Positions 1 to 7,521 of a stretch of DNA of 32,341 nt are shown in pieces. The position numbers were made by a program, and so were the translations under genes. This DNA is from a bacterium (lineage in GTDB: Bacteria; Calescibacteriota; Calescibacteriia; Calescibacteriales; Calescibacteriaceae), in NCBI GenBank assembly GCA_030550715.1, contig JAUQOU010000024.1, forward strand, positions 1 through 32,341, in the 5' to 3' direction. The notes below the pieces were generated by a model. That model worked only from the letters and a program-made list of their open reading frames with translations. It was not told where the DNA came from and ran no database searches. How positions within the stretch are numbered: the first letter of the stretch is position 1; each line of letters starts with the position of its first letter.

Positions 1-15
1 TTTATTTCCGCTTAA

Positions 16-29
16 CAAAAACTCTCCTC
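16..29 (-). promoter_or_regulatory. Likely ribosome binding site and TTG start of the next gene downstream of cbiFG
   Basis: On the minus strand, just after the cbiFG stop codon, the sequence reads GAGGAGAG (22-29), followed a few bases later by a possible TTG start (16-18) that stays open to the window edge. This would be the next gene of the same minus-strand operon. Too little is visible to say what it encodes; another cobalamin gene would fit the context. Confidence 0.3.
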
Positions 30-36
30 AAAAAAA

Positions 37-2034
37 TCATTTTTGTCTTGAAAGTGCTACAGCAAAAGTTATTCCAGCTCCGCTCTCTGATTTCCTCTTC
101 ACCTTCGGCACTATAAGAACAGAGTTCTCACCAGCAGACAAAATAGCAGATGCCTCAGAAACAGAAGATACACCAACATATTTTTCAGCAAAATGAGATG
201 GATTCTTGACAAGATGCGAGACACTCAAAAGTTCATCTTTCGTAAAAAACTCAAATTCAATACCGAATTCGTTTCTCATAAGCTCAGCAAATTTTATAAA
301 TTCGGAATCATTCTTTTTCTTATCAATTGTCGCAACTTTCTTCACGCTGAAAAAAGACAGGTTGTTCTCTTCAAGAACCTCTTTCAGAAATTTTTCAAAT
401 TCGTAATGTTTTACACCTTCATCAAAACCTATTCCTACACATAAAACACGCGGTCTATAAAAAACGCACGGGATTTTTATTTTTCCTTTATCTACAATTC
501 TGTGAGTTATGAAAAGGCATGCTGAAAAATCTTTCTGCTTCTCGAGAAACTCTTTTTCTGAAAGCTCAAACACATTCGGCGGAAGCTTGAAAAACCTCTC
601 TCCCGACTCCTGAACTAATGCAACCCTCTCAAAATTCACAACCGCAGATGAAACCCTAACAAAAGTGTCGTGATCTCCTTCCTGTTTCCATCCGAACTCA
701 CGTCCGAATATATCAACGGGAATGGTTCCTATTGAGTCAGAAGCAGTTGTTATCACAGGGGTTGCTCCTATGATATTGGCTATCTCTCTTGCAAGTTCAT
801 TTGCTCCTCCAATATGACCTGATAGCAAGCTGATAACGAATCTTCCCGCATCGTCTATCGCTAAAACCGCAGGGTCCTCCTCCTTTGACCTGATATGAGG
901 AGCTATAATCCTTATGAGAGCTCCAACAGATATAACCCCGCAAATAGCATCATACCTTGAAAATATATCTCCTATAAGCTCTTTCAGATTCTTGAAGAAA
1001 GTAATAGATTTGATATTTTTATTTTCCGATGTGGGACTATCTTTTTCAAACTCTGACTTAAACTTTTCAGAAATGAAAAAATACGCATCAGAAAAATCTA
1101 TCTTTCCCTCTAATTTTTTAATAATTTCTACTCCTCCCTTGGTTATAGCTAAAAACGCTATACCCTTTTTAAATATAGATGAAAGAACTTTTTTTCTTGC
1201 GGAAGGAGAAATCTCAAAACCATAAAAACTTTCTTTTTTCTCTGAAACAAGATTTTTTTGCTCAAACCTTTTTGCTTTCTGAATGATTCCTGAGTAATCA
1301 TCTGAGTAGACGAAAGACCTCTTCCCCCTTGCTGTAAAGACCTTTGAGACAACAAAAAGAGCATGAGATGTTATTCCTTCCTCCTTTGCTTTATCACATA
1401 TATCAGATAGAGTTCCAAAAATTATCTTCTCGTCATTCCATGTCACCTTATAGCAGAGCGCACAAGGAAAATCATATGGATAACCAACATCAATAAGGTC
1501 TCTGACGATATTTTTCAGCAGAGAAGCAGAGAGAAAAAAAATAAGAGTCGGCTTCTGCTTAGCTATCTCTTTTATGTCCTCAGGAACAGGCGTCTTTCCC
1601 GGATACCTCGTTATAACAACCGTTTGAGTGACATCGGGAACAGTGAATTCTGTTTTAAGACGGCTTGCGCAGGCGAGAAAAGATGAGACCCCCGGAACAA
1701 TCTCAAAATCAATCCCATAACTTTCAAGAACTTCCATCTGTTCTTTTATTGAGCCGAATATAGAAGGGTCTCCATCGTGCAGGCGCACAACTGTCTTCCC
1801 TTCCCGATAGAACTCACGCATCAGCTCGCATATCTCCTCAACTGTTCTACCGTGAGAATCAAACTTTTGAGCATTTCTCGCAAAATCCAAAATCTCCTTG
1901 TTTATCAGAGAGCCAGTGTAAATTACAACATCTGCGCTTTTGAGAACTTCATAACCTTTCAGTGTTATAAGATATGGATCCCCCGGTCCAGCTCCAACAA
2001 AGTAAATCTTTCCTTCTTTCTTGTTCTCATTCAT
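37..2034 (-). CDS. CbiF-CbiG fusion: cobalt-precorrin-4 C11-methyltransferase / cobalt-precorrin-5A hydrolase
   Basis: Bifunctional enzyme of the anaerobic (early cobalt insertion) cobalamin pathway. The first ~240 residues are an SAM-dependent tetrapyrrole methylase of the CbiF/CobM type: GAGPGDPYLITLKG near residue 13, the IYTGSLI segment, the LHDGDPSIFGS loop and the VPGVSSF motif. The rest is a full CbiG: an N-terminal part starting AFLAITKGG, the central GALIRIIAPHIRSKEEDPAV / SLLSGHIGGANELA region, and a C-terminal CbiG_C part (VGIGFDEG ... SAGENSVLIVPK). The two activities act consecutively (C11 methylation, then lactone opening with loss of C20 as acetaldehyde), so the fusion is logical. 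The frame is open upstream to 2169, but that would overlap the nifU-like gene; the ATG at 2034 gives MNENKKEG directly before the methylase fold and 665 aa. No good Shine-Dalgarno precedes it. Confidence 0.9.
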   Translation of the reverse strand: MNENKKEGKIYFVGAGPGDPYLITLKGYEVLKSADVVIYTGSLINKEILDFARNAQKFDSHGRTVEEICELMREFYREGKTVVRLHDGDPSIFGSIKEQMEVLESYGIDFEIVPGVSSFLACASRLKTEFTVPDVTQTVVITRYPGKTPVPEDIKEIAKQKPTLIFFLSASLLKNIVRDLIDVGYPYDFPCALCYKVTWNDEKIIFGTLSDICDKAKEEGITSHALFVVSKVFTARGKRSFVYSDDYSGIIQKAKRFEQKNLVSEKKESFYGFEISPSARKKVLSSIFKKGIAFLAITKGGVEIIKKLEGKIDFSDAYFFISEKFKSEFEKDSPTSENKNIKSITFFKNLKELIGDIFSRYDAICGVISVGALIRIIAPHIRSKEEDPAVLAIDDAGRFVISLLSGHIGGANELAREIANIIGATPVITTASDSIGTIPVDIFGREFGWKQEGDHDTFVRVSSAVVNFERVALVQESGERFFKLPPNVFELSEKEFLEKQKDFSACLFITHRIVDKGKIKIPCVFYRPRVLCVGIGFDEGVKHYEFEKFLKEVLEENNLSFFSVKKVATIDKKKNDSEFIKFAELMRNEFGIEFEFFTKDELLSVSHLVKNPSHFAEKYVGVSSVSEASAILSAGENSVLIVPKVKRKSESGAGITFAVALSRQK

Positions 2035-2080
2035 TTCAAAATAATTAAAAGAAAAACTTCCTGGAATAGTTTTTATCTGA

Positions 2081-2617
2081 TTAGATTTTTGAGTTTTGGA
2101 CCTTTTGGGTTGGTTTCGGAGCAAGTTTGAATCCAAAATTCGGTTCAACCGGCTTTTCAGCGGGTTCAACCTTTTTTATCCACGGTATATGGTCTGATAG
2201 TATTCTTTTCACTCCCGCTTTCATAGTAGCCACAGCAGACGGACAAAGCGCACAAGCTCCCTTCAAAGATACAACCACTAAACCCTCACCTTCGCTTATT
2301 TCTTTTACCTCAATATCTCCCCCGTGCGACCTTATGTACTCCCTCACTCTGCTCATAACATGCTCAACTTCTTTCTCGGCAGAGTCAAAAACTACTATAT
2401 CTTTGCTATGGATTTTCTCCCTCAGGCGGGCTTCAAGCTGTAAAAGAGCTTCATCTTTTTCTCCGTTCGTATTGAACCTGACACCGAAGAAAATCTTTTC
2501 TTTCTGCTCATCTACAACATACGCTTTTTCAACAAATTTGAAATTTTCCAGAATATCTGTGAGGATATGGGAATATTTCTCATTCAGAATTTCTCTCAAT
2601 GGCTTTATAAGTGGCAT
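2081..2617 (-). CDS. NifU-like Fe-S scaffold protein
   Basis: Protein of 178 aa. Residues ~87-150 match the NifU C-terminal (Nfu) domain: an amphipathic helix (VREYIRSHGGDIEV), then SLKGACALCPSA with the two cluster-binding cysteines at about 122 and 125 (CxxC), then the MKAGVKRIL helix. Such domains hold and deliver [4Fe-4S] clusters in the cytoplasm. The N-terminal ~85 residues are a separate, unrecognised alpha/beta region and the C-terminus is a Pro/Lys-rich tail. It lies 46 bp before the cbiFG start and 70 bp after the next minus-strand gene, so the three may be co-transcribed. No Shine-Dalgarno is seen before the ATG at 2617. Confidence 0.8.
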   Translation of the reverse strand: MPLIKPLREILNEKYSHILTDILENFKFVEKAYVVDEQKEKIFFGVRFNTNGEKDEALLQLEARLREKIHSKDIVVFDSAEKEVEHVMSRVREYIRSHGGDIEVKEISEGEGLVVVSLKGACALCPSAVATMKAGVKRILSDHIPWIKKVEPAEKPVEPNFGFKLAPKPTQKVQNSKI

Positions 2618-2687
2618 AATAAATTCTGTTTCTAAAATTCAATTTGTTTTTAAGTTCTATCAGGAGAACGGGAGAATTTTTTTCAGT

Positions 2688-3011
2688 TCAGTTTTCATTC
2701 CAGAGTTTGAGAAAGTCGTCTGGTGGGATTTCAGCAAGTCCAACAACTCTTTTTATTTCAGGGAATTCGTAGGCAAGTTCGTTAGCTATGAGTTGAGCGA
2801 TCTGATTTGCAGCGCATCCGCAGAAAGGAGAGCATCCGACGCCATCTCCGAGCGCTAATCCTAAAACAAGAGTTCCTGTTTCCTCATCAAAATCTTTGAC
2901 CCAGACGACTACATCTTCTATTTGCGGACTTGCCTTAATTCTAGGTCTTATATCCGAAAGGATATAGTTATTAAACTTTTCCACCCTCTCGTTTAAGCTC
3001 TTTTCTTTCAT
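2688..3011 (-). CDS. Small Cys-containing protein, NifU/MIP18 (DUF59)-like
   Basis: Protein of 107 aa with the pattern expected of the small alpha/beta Fe-S assembly domains: a beta-rich half (VVVWVKDFDEETGTLVLGLAL) followed by a Cys cluster in GCSPFCGCAANQ (C60, C64, C66) that caps a helix, then a strand and a hydrophobic tail ending DDFLKLW, reminiscent of DUF59/MIP18 proteins. The neighbouring nifU-like gene supports a role in Fe-S cluster handling, but this is inference. The frame is open upstream to an ATG at 3035; I chose the ATG at 3011 because a perfect AGGAGGT (3021-3027) sits 9 nt before it. Confidence 0.6.
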   Translation of the reverse strand: MKEKSLNERVEKFNNYILSDIRPRIKASPQIEDVVVWVKDFDEETGTLVLGLALGDGVGCSPFCGCAANQIAQLIANELAYEFPEIKRVVGLAEIPPDDFLKLWNEN

Positions 3012-3020
3012 ACCAGCTTT

Positions 3021-3027
3021 ACCTCCT
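3021..3027 (-). promoter_or_regulatory. Strong Shine-Dalgarno that sets the start at 3011
   Basis: AGGAGGT on the minus strand, 9 nt upstream of the ATG at 3009-3011. It lies inside the alternative N-terminal extension and so argues against the upstream ATG at 3035. Confidence 0.8.
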
Positions 3028-3225
3028 TTTGTCATTCATTTTAAATTAATAAATTTTTTCATAAAAAAAGTTTTTTTCAAAACGAAAAATTCACATATAG
3101 ACAGGATTTTCGTCAGAAAGTATCCCGGACAATCTCTAAATAGATTTAAAAGTTTTAACTCTCAAGAATCAAAAAAGATAAAATTAAATTGATGATGGAA
3201 GAATAAGAAATAAGGGAGTTGAAAC

Positions 3226-3534
3226 ATGAACGCAAAAATATATAATGAGTCGCTAAAAACTCTTATAGAGATCATAAAAAGCGTTTTAAATGAGAAAGGC
3301 ATAACGGTTTTTCTATTTGGTTCAAGAGCAACAGGAAAAGCTAAAGAAAACTCTGATATTGATATTGGTATAATTTCTACAAGTAAAGATATAAGCAAGC
3401 TAATTTCTTATTTGAGGGAAAGAATAGAAAACTCAAACATACCATATAAAGTGGATATTCTGGATTTATCTCTAACTTCGGAAGAATTCAGACAAAAAGT
3501 TTTAAAGGAAGCAAAAGTTATATGGAAAAGTTAA
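3226..3534 (+). CDS. MNT-type minimal nucleotidyltransferase (HEPN/MNT toxin-antitoxin, antitoxin side)
   Basis: Protein of 102 aa with the nucleotidyltransferase signature FLFGSRATG (G32, S33) followed by ENSDIDIGI (D44, D46), the catalytic GS...DxD of MNT/KNTase-fold enzymes. In HEPN/MNT pairs this protein is the antitoxin and modifies or masks its HEPN partner. An AAGGGAG site (3212-3218) lies 7 nt before the ATG. A TAAAAT (3179-3184) could be its -10 box, but no good -35 is seen. Its stop overlaps the start of the broken HEPN reading frame by 13 nt, the usual operon arrangement, but that partner is disrupted, leaving an orphan antitoxin. Confidence 0.8.
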   Translation: MNAKIYNESLKTLIEIIKSVLNEKGITVFLFGSRATGKAKENSDIDIGIISTSKDISKLISYLRERIENSNIPYKVDILDLSLTSEEFRQKVLKEAKVIWKS

Positions 3535-3708
3535 GAAGGAGAATTAGGGAAGCAGAAAGAGCTTTAAAAACATTAAGGGAAATATTAAAAGAGACATATT
3601 CAATAATTTATATGCAATTCACCAAAATCTTGTTTCAGGGAAGCATTTAGCGTTGGGCTTTTGAATGAAGAGCAAACAGCCACCTGCCTTGAAATCAGGA
3701 AAAGATAG
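3522..3708 (+). pseudogene. Remnant of a HEPN partner (HI0074-type nucleotidyltransferase substrate-binding protein)
   Basis: Two pieces of one HEPN protein lie in different frames. Piece one, 3522-3608, starts with ATG inside the MNT gene and reads MEKLRRRIREAERALKTL followed by REILKETYSII, the usual first helix of this family. Piece two, 3613-3705, is in the +1 frame and reads CNSPKSCFREAFSVGLL then NEEQTATCLEIRKR before a TAG. By comparison with the family from memory, about 30 residues between them (the helix with the EYTFEALWK-like segment) are missing, as is the C-terminal helix. So the gene carries an internal deletion with frameshift plus a 3' truncation. Function is surely lost. The remaining sequence to 3871 shows no other gene. 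Confidence 0.7.
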
Positions 3709-3871
3709 CGATAATTGTGAATGCCGACCGCTTAATAAAAAGGATTTAAGAAAGGATTATGTTCAAGCAAAAGTAAGCTTTGAAAAAGAAATTATTTCAA
3801 AAAAACCAAAAAATTTTACTCATTTTTTCTTAAATATCTTTGCTTATTGTTAAACTTAATAATAAAAGGAA

Positions 3872-4618
3872 ATGAGCGAGATAGAGAAGAAAAGAGAAAT
3901 GAGCGGGATTCAAGAAAGGTTGAGAATGTTTGAAGAGTTCAGAATTGCAAAAAACAAAATCCTCTCACAAGACGACTTTATGGAAGTGACCATAAAAGAC
4001 AAAAAAACAGGAGAAATAAAGAAGAAAAAAATGCTCCTCAAATCTGGTTGGAGAAAAATAAAACTCTTCTTCGGAATATCAAGCGAAATACTTGAAATAA
4101 AAAGAGAAAAAGATGGAGATAAAATAATATACATGTGTAAAGCAAGGGTCTCTGCTCCATCTGGAATGTCCGCAGAAGCAGTCGGGATATGCTCTTCTGA
4201 CGAACCCGGTAAATCAAATATGCCTGAATACATACTTTCATCAATAGCACAAACAAGAGCTATAAATAAAGCGATTGCAGACCTCGTCGGCGCTGACTTT
4301 GACGAAGAAATAGATGTAGAAAAACTCTCCGAAGAAGATTTAGACATATCACATATAGAACCTTCGTCTAAAACCGAAAAAGCCCTCCCCTCAGACAAAA
4401 CAAAACTCGTCTCACTCATATTTGACATGATCCGCGAGATAGAAGGAAAAATATCTAAAACCGAAATCTTCTCAAAAATAAAAGATTCTCTTGGAATACC
4501 AAAAGATCAGAACATAAAAATAACTCAACTTGATATAGACCAGCTCAAAAAAGTTGAATCAATACTGAGATCAGAAATACAGAACTTAAAGGCAAAAGAA
4601 ACCGAAAACTTCTTCTGA
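3872..4618 (+). CDS. Possible Rad52/DdrA-like single-strand annealing protein
   Basis: Protein of 248 aa. Residues ~50-150 contain KSGWRKIKLFFGIS, then a strand-rich stretch (MCKARVSAPSGMSAEAVG), then SIAQTRAINKAIADLVGAD. This GWRK...FGIS...TRAxNxAIxDLVG order is one I associate with phage and mobile-element proteins of the Rad52/DdrA-like annealing group; that assignment is from memory of the pattern and is tentative. A helical C-terminal domain (~170-240) ends LKKVESILRSEI, which could mediate protein contacts. AAAAGGAA precedes the ATG. It sits alone between toxin-antitoxin debris and an empty intergenic stretch, consistent with a mobile-element leftover. Alternative: another ssDNA-binding phage protein. 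Confidence 0.55.
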   Translation: MSEIEKKREMSGIQERLRMFEEFRIAKNKILSQDDFMEVTIKDKKTGEIKKKKMLLKSGWRKIKLFFGISSEILEIKREKDGDKIIYMCKARVSAPSGMSAEAVGICSSDEPGKSNMPEYILSSIAQTRAINKAIADLVGADFDEEIDVEKLSEEDLDISHIEPSSKTEKALPSDKTKLVSLIFDMIREIEGKISKTEIFSKIKDSLGIPKDQNIKITQLDIDQLKKVESILRSEIQNLKAKETENFF

Positions 4619-5034
4619 TCGCAATAAATAACGCACCACTTTATTTTTCACCGTCAAAAATATAAACCTTATGCCCGCCCTTGAAGCTTATAGCTTTTCT
4701 ACAAAATTTGTCTGATTCGTAAAATCCACATAATTTCGGAATTTCTGCATATCTTTTCCCAGTTCATCAAAAGAGTTTGTCTCATTGCTTAGATAATCTC
4801 ATTCCTACAAAGCGTAGCCAAAAAAGGTTTATCTTTCTACCATACATTCTTTTATTTTGTTTTTTCATAACAATTTTGCCTGCTCTCTACAAATCAAAGC
4901 CACATGAGAATTCAAAACCTCTTGTTTCCCAGCGTGTGGTATGCAAATGAAAAATCACCTAAAAATAAAAAACTCACAAACAAAACAGAAAAATTCCCCC
5001 CAACAAACTGAAAAAGTTAAAAACTTCCCTATTT
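4619..5034. other. Gene-free stretch with a degenerate minus-strand reading frame
   Basis: No intact gene is visible. On the minus strand from an ATG at 4868 to a stop at 4641 one frame reads MKKQNKRMYGRKINLFW and on to MRLSKQ, then three stops within eight codons, then about 40 open codons containing GKRYAEIPKLCGFYESDKFC and ending KVYIFDGEK. The last piece has protein-like composition (paired Cys, mixed charge), so this may be the decayed end of a gene. I do not recognise the family. Confidence 0.3.
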
Positions 5035-5040
5035 TATAAT
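5035..5040 (+). promoter_or_regulatory. Consensus -10 box 12 nt before the SurA/PpiD-like start
   Basis: TATAAT, a perfect -10 hexamer, ends 12 nt before the ATG at 5053. Transcription would start about 6 nt before the ATG, leaving no room for a Shine-Dalgarno. No clear -35 is seen at 16-18 bp spacing. Confidence 0.55.
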
Positions 5041-5052
5041 TAAGTTAAAGAT

Positions 5053-6423
5053 ATGGGTGTATCTGTATTCAAAACTCTAAGGTCAAAAACCGCAAAAACC
5101 ATATATGTAATTCTTGCAGCCGCATTCTTCATAGGTTTCGGAATACTCTCATCACTCTCACCAAAAAACACTATGAAAAGCATAAAAATATCAGGAGAAA
5201 AAGTGTTTCAAGACGAGTTCTTCCTTATTATGAAAGAGCTTGAAAGAACAGATAGCGAGATTTCAAAAGAAGAGATAGAAAACCAAGCATTTGAAACACT
5301 CATCGCAAGAAAAATAATATCAAAAGAAATTGAAAACTGGGGATTAAAACTATCTCACGAAGAACTTCTCGCCATGCTCGGCTCACAAGCAGGAATATCA
5401 ACAAGAAGAGATTACATCAACTTTTTGAGAAGCCAGGGAGTAAGTCAAAAATCATTTGAAAATTACCTAAGAGATTCTTACAATTTTTCAAAATTTCAAG
5501 ATATACTGGTAAGAGCCGAAACAGTGGGAGATACCGAGGTTTTTCAGGAATACCTTTCCCGCGCCCTCGGAACAAGATATGTCACAATAGCAGAAATAGA
5601 TAGATCAAAGTTCAAAGTTCGAGTAGATCAGAAAGAAATTGAAAGATACTATATTCTCAACCGAAACGAATTCAAAATAGGTGAAAAAAGAGAAATATGG
5701 ATAGCAAAATTTGATACAGAAGAAAAAGCGAGGTCATTTTCCGGAAATCAAACGTCATTTTCTGATTTCTCTGACTTTGAGAACTCCGCAACAAGAATAG
5801 GAGGTAAAGCAACAAGCGTAATACTTGGCAAAGAAGCAAGTAGCCAGAATCCTACATTCGCCCCATTTTTCGCAGAGACAGCAACAGAAGGAGTCCTCGC
5901 CCCTCCCATAAATGTCGGCAATGAGTGGTGGGTCATAAAAATACACAAAATATACCCAGAAAGAATAGCAGAACTAAAAGAAGCCGAAGATAAAATAAGA
6001 GAAAAAATAATCACCCAGAAAGTTTTCCTGAAAGTCAAAGAAATCCTTGATAACCAAAAAGATAAAATAAAATCACAGGAGGAATTCAAAAAAATCTTCT
6101 CTCCATACTCTTCATCAATATATGAAGATACATTTTTGCCTTATCTTGAAGCATACCCAAAGGTTGAATTTCAGCCAGAACTGAGCTCAGCTCTCATCTC
6201 AAAAGAAGAGAACTTCGTCTTCCCAAAACCCATAGAAAACAAGGGAAATATTTTCGTTGTTTTTGTTGGAAAAATCATACCGGACCCTACCAAAATCTCC
6301 GACTTTTTCATCTTTGATATACAGAGGAACTTCCAGAACATTGTAGTAAGAGAAATATCAAACATGAAGATAGAGCCAAAATCTAAACAGGAAGCCATAA
6401 AAAAGCTTCTTGGAAACATGTAA
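5053..6423 (+). CDS. SurA/PpiD-like membrane-anchored periplasmic chaperone (parvulin family)
   Basis: Protein of 456 aa. Residues ~15-37 (KTIYVILAAAFFIGFGIL) form an N-terminal membrane anchor, as in PpiD. Next comes a SurA_N-like helical region (~45-190) with the typical SxxEIENQAFETLIARKII and RSQGVSQKSFENYLRD segments. A divergent parvulin domain follows (~195-310), ending FFAETATEGVLAPPINVGN then EWWVIKIHKIYPE, matching the end of the PPIC fold. The first half of that domain lacks the usual GGxLG signature, so isomerase activity is doubtful; a chaperone role for outer-membrane proteins is more likely. It heads a plus-strand run of envelope genes. No Shine-Dalgarno; a TATAAT lies directly upstream. 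Confidence 0.75.
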   Translation: MGVSVFKTLRSKTAKTIYVILAAAFFIGFGILSSLSPKNTMKSIKISGEKVFQDEFFLIMKELERTDSEISKEEIENQAFETLIARKIISKEIENWGLKLSHEELLAMLGSQAGISTRRDYINFLRSQGVSQKSFENYLRDSYNFSKFQDILVRAETVGDTEVFQEYLSRALGTRYVTIAEIDRSKFKVRVDQKEIERYYILNRNEFKIGEKREIWIAKFDTEEKARSFSGNQTSFSDFSDFENSATRIGGKATSVILGKEASSQNPTFAPFFAETATEGVLAPPINVGNEWWVIKIHKIYPERIAELKEAEDKIREKIITQKVFLKVKEILDNQKDKIKSQEEFKKIFSPYSSSIYEDTFLPYLEAYPKVEFQPELSSALISKEENFVFPKPIENKGNIFVVFVGKIIPDPTKISDFFIFDIQRNFQNIVVREISNMKIEPKSKQEAIKKLLGNM

Positions 6424-6445
6424 AGGAAAAATCAAAGCAACAAAG

Positions 6446-6451
6446 CATAAT
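6446..6451 (+). promoter_or_regulatory. -10-like box 7 nt before the hydrolase start
   Basis: CATAAT (5 of 6 to consensus) ends 7 nt before the ATG at 6459, so a transcript from it would begin almost at the start codon. No Shine-Dalgarno is present in that gap. Confidence 0.4.
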
Positions 6452-6458
6452 CCAAAAA

Positions 6459-7487
6459 ATGCTGAATCTTCAAGATAGATTTCACAGAGCACTTAAAATA
6501 GCCCGAGAAGGATTATCAGAACTATATCCTTCATGCGCGTTAGCTATGGGAGATGAGACAAGTTATCTTGAAGAGTATTTCACACAAAATGGAGAACCAG
6601 CTCTTTTTGATATAGCTTCTTTGACCAAACCTCTCGCAACACTCCCAATACTTATTGAAAACAAGATAAACCTTGAAAGCAAGATCTACAATTTTATGAG
6701 CAAAGATGAAATACGAGATTCTGAAAAGAAAAAAATCAAAATAATTCACATCGTTGAACATAAAGCGGGATTTCAAGCTCATATACCACTCTTTGAAGAA
6801 ATAGAAAGAAATTTCCAAAATCTAAAAAACGATGATAAAAACTTCTTCCACCTCGAAGGAAGCACGAAAGTCAAAATAAGAGAAAAGATGATAGAGCTCG
6901 CATTTGAATCGAACCTATGCGGAAAGGTCGGGGAAAAAACTCTTTACAGCGATATAGGTTTTATATGTCTTACAGGATTTGTAGAAAAATACCTTTCAAA
7001 AGGACTACTTGAAATATTTGAAGAAGTGAAGAAAAAACTTTCCCTTGAAAAAATTTACTTTTACAACTACGCTCCCGAAAAAGAAAAGATAGTAAAAACA
7101 TATTACTACCAAAGAGTCCACGATGAAAACTCATTTTATATGGATTCTTTATCTTTACACGCCGGACTCGTATCTGACCTGAAATCAATTTCAAAACTAT
7201 GCACATACTTTCTCAACAAAATAAACTTTGAAGATGGGAGAAAAAAAATTGAAGGTGGAGAGAGATTTTTTTTTGGCTTTGACTCATTCGTAGTTCAAAA
7301 CAGAATACTTTTTGGACATCTTGGATTCACAGGGTGCGGATTCTGGCTTATTCCCGAAAGAAAAGAGTTCTGCGTTTTCCTCTCAAACAGAGTTTTTCCC
7401 TCAAAAGGAAGGTACGCGGAAAAACCCCCCGAGAAATTTTTAAAGCTCCGAAAAAGAATCTGGGAAATATTTTCAGGTTCCGATTGA
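6459..7487 (+). CDS. Beta-lactamase-fold serine hydrolase (class C / DD-peptidase-like family)
   Basis: Protein of 342 aa with the three motifs of penicillin-recognising serine hydrolases: S54-L-T-K57 (SxxK, in FDIASLTKP), Y163-S-D165 (YxN-like, in LYSDIGFICLTG), and H287-L-G289 in GHLGFTGCGFW, standing for the KTG/HTG triad. The YSD variant is common in this family; Leu in place of Thr in the third motif is unusual and may change substrate. There is no obvious signal peptide, so it may be cytoplasmic. The substrate cannot be told from sequence: peptidoglycan peptide, ester or lactone are all possible. It lies 35 bp after the SurA/PpiD-like gene. Confidence 0.8.
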   Translation: MLNLQDRFHRALKIAREGLSELYPSCALAMGDETSYLEEYFTQNGEPALFDIASLTKPLATLPILIENKINLESKIYNFMSKDEIRDSEKKKIKIIHIVEHKAGFQAHIPLFEEIERNFQNLKNDDKNFFHLEGSTKVKIREKMIELAFESNLCGKVGEKTLYSDIGFICLTGFVEKYLSKGLLEIFEEVKKKLSLEKIYFYNYAPEKEKIVKTYYYQRVHDENSFYMDSLSLHAGLVSDLKSISKLCTYFLNKINFEDGRKKIEGGERFFFGFDSFVVQNRILFGHLGFTGCGFWLIPERKEFCVFLSNRVFPSKGRYAEKPPEKFLKLRKRIWEIFSGSD

Positions 7488-7504
7488 AAAACTAAATTTA
7501 CACA

Positions 7505-7513
7505 AAAGGAGGT
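7505..7513 (+). promoter_or_regulatory. Strong Shine-Dalgarno for the GTG start at 7522
   Basis: AAAGGAGGT ends 8 nt before GTG at 7522, fixing an otherwise uncertain non-ATG start. Confidence 0.8.
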
Positions 7514-7521
7514 CAATAAAA

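Noticed and set aside
3665-3853. 62-codon open frame after the MNT gene
   Set aside because: It overlaps the second piece of the HEPN remnant in another frame, has no ribosome site, and its composition is low in hydrophobic core residues; best read as debris.
3910-4428. Long minus-strand open frame (172 codons) opposite the Rad52-like gene
   Set aside because: Ser-rich shadow of the plus-strand gene; the plus-strand frame has a coherent domain pattern and a ribosome site.
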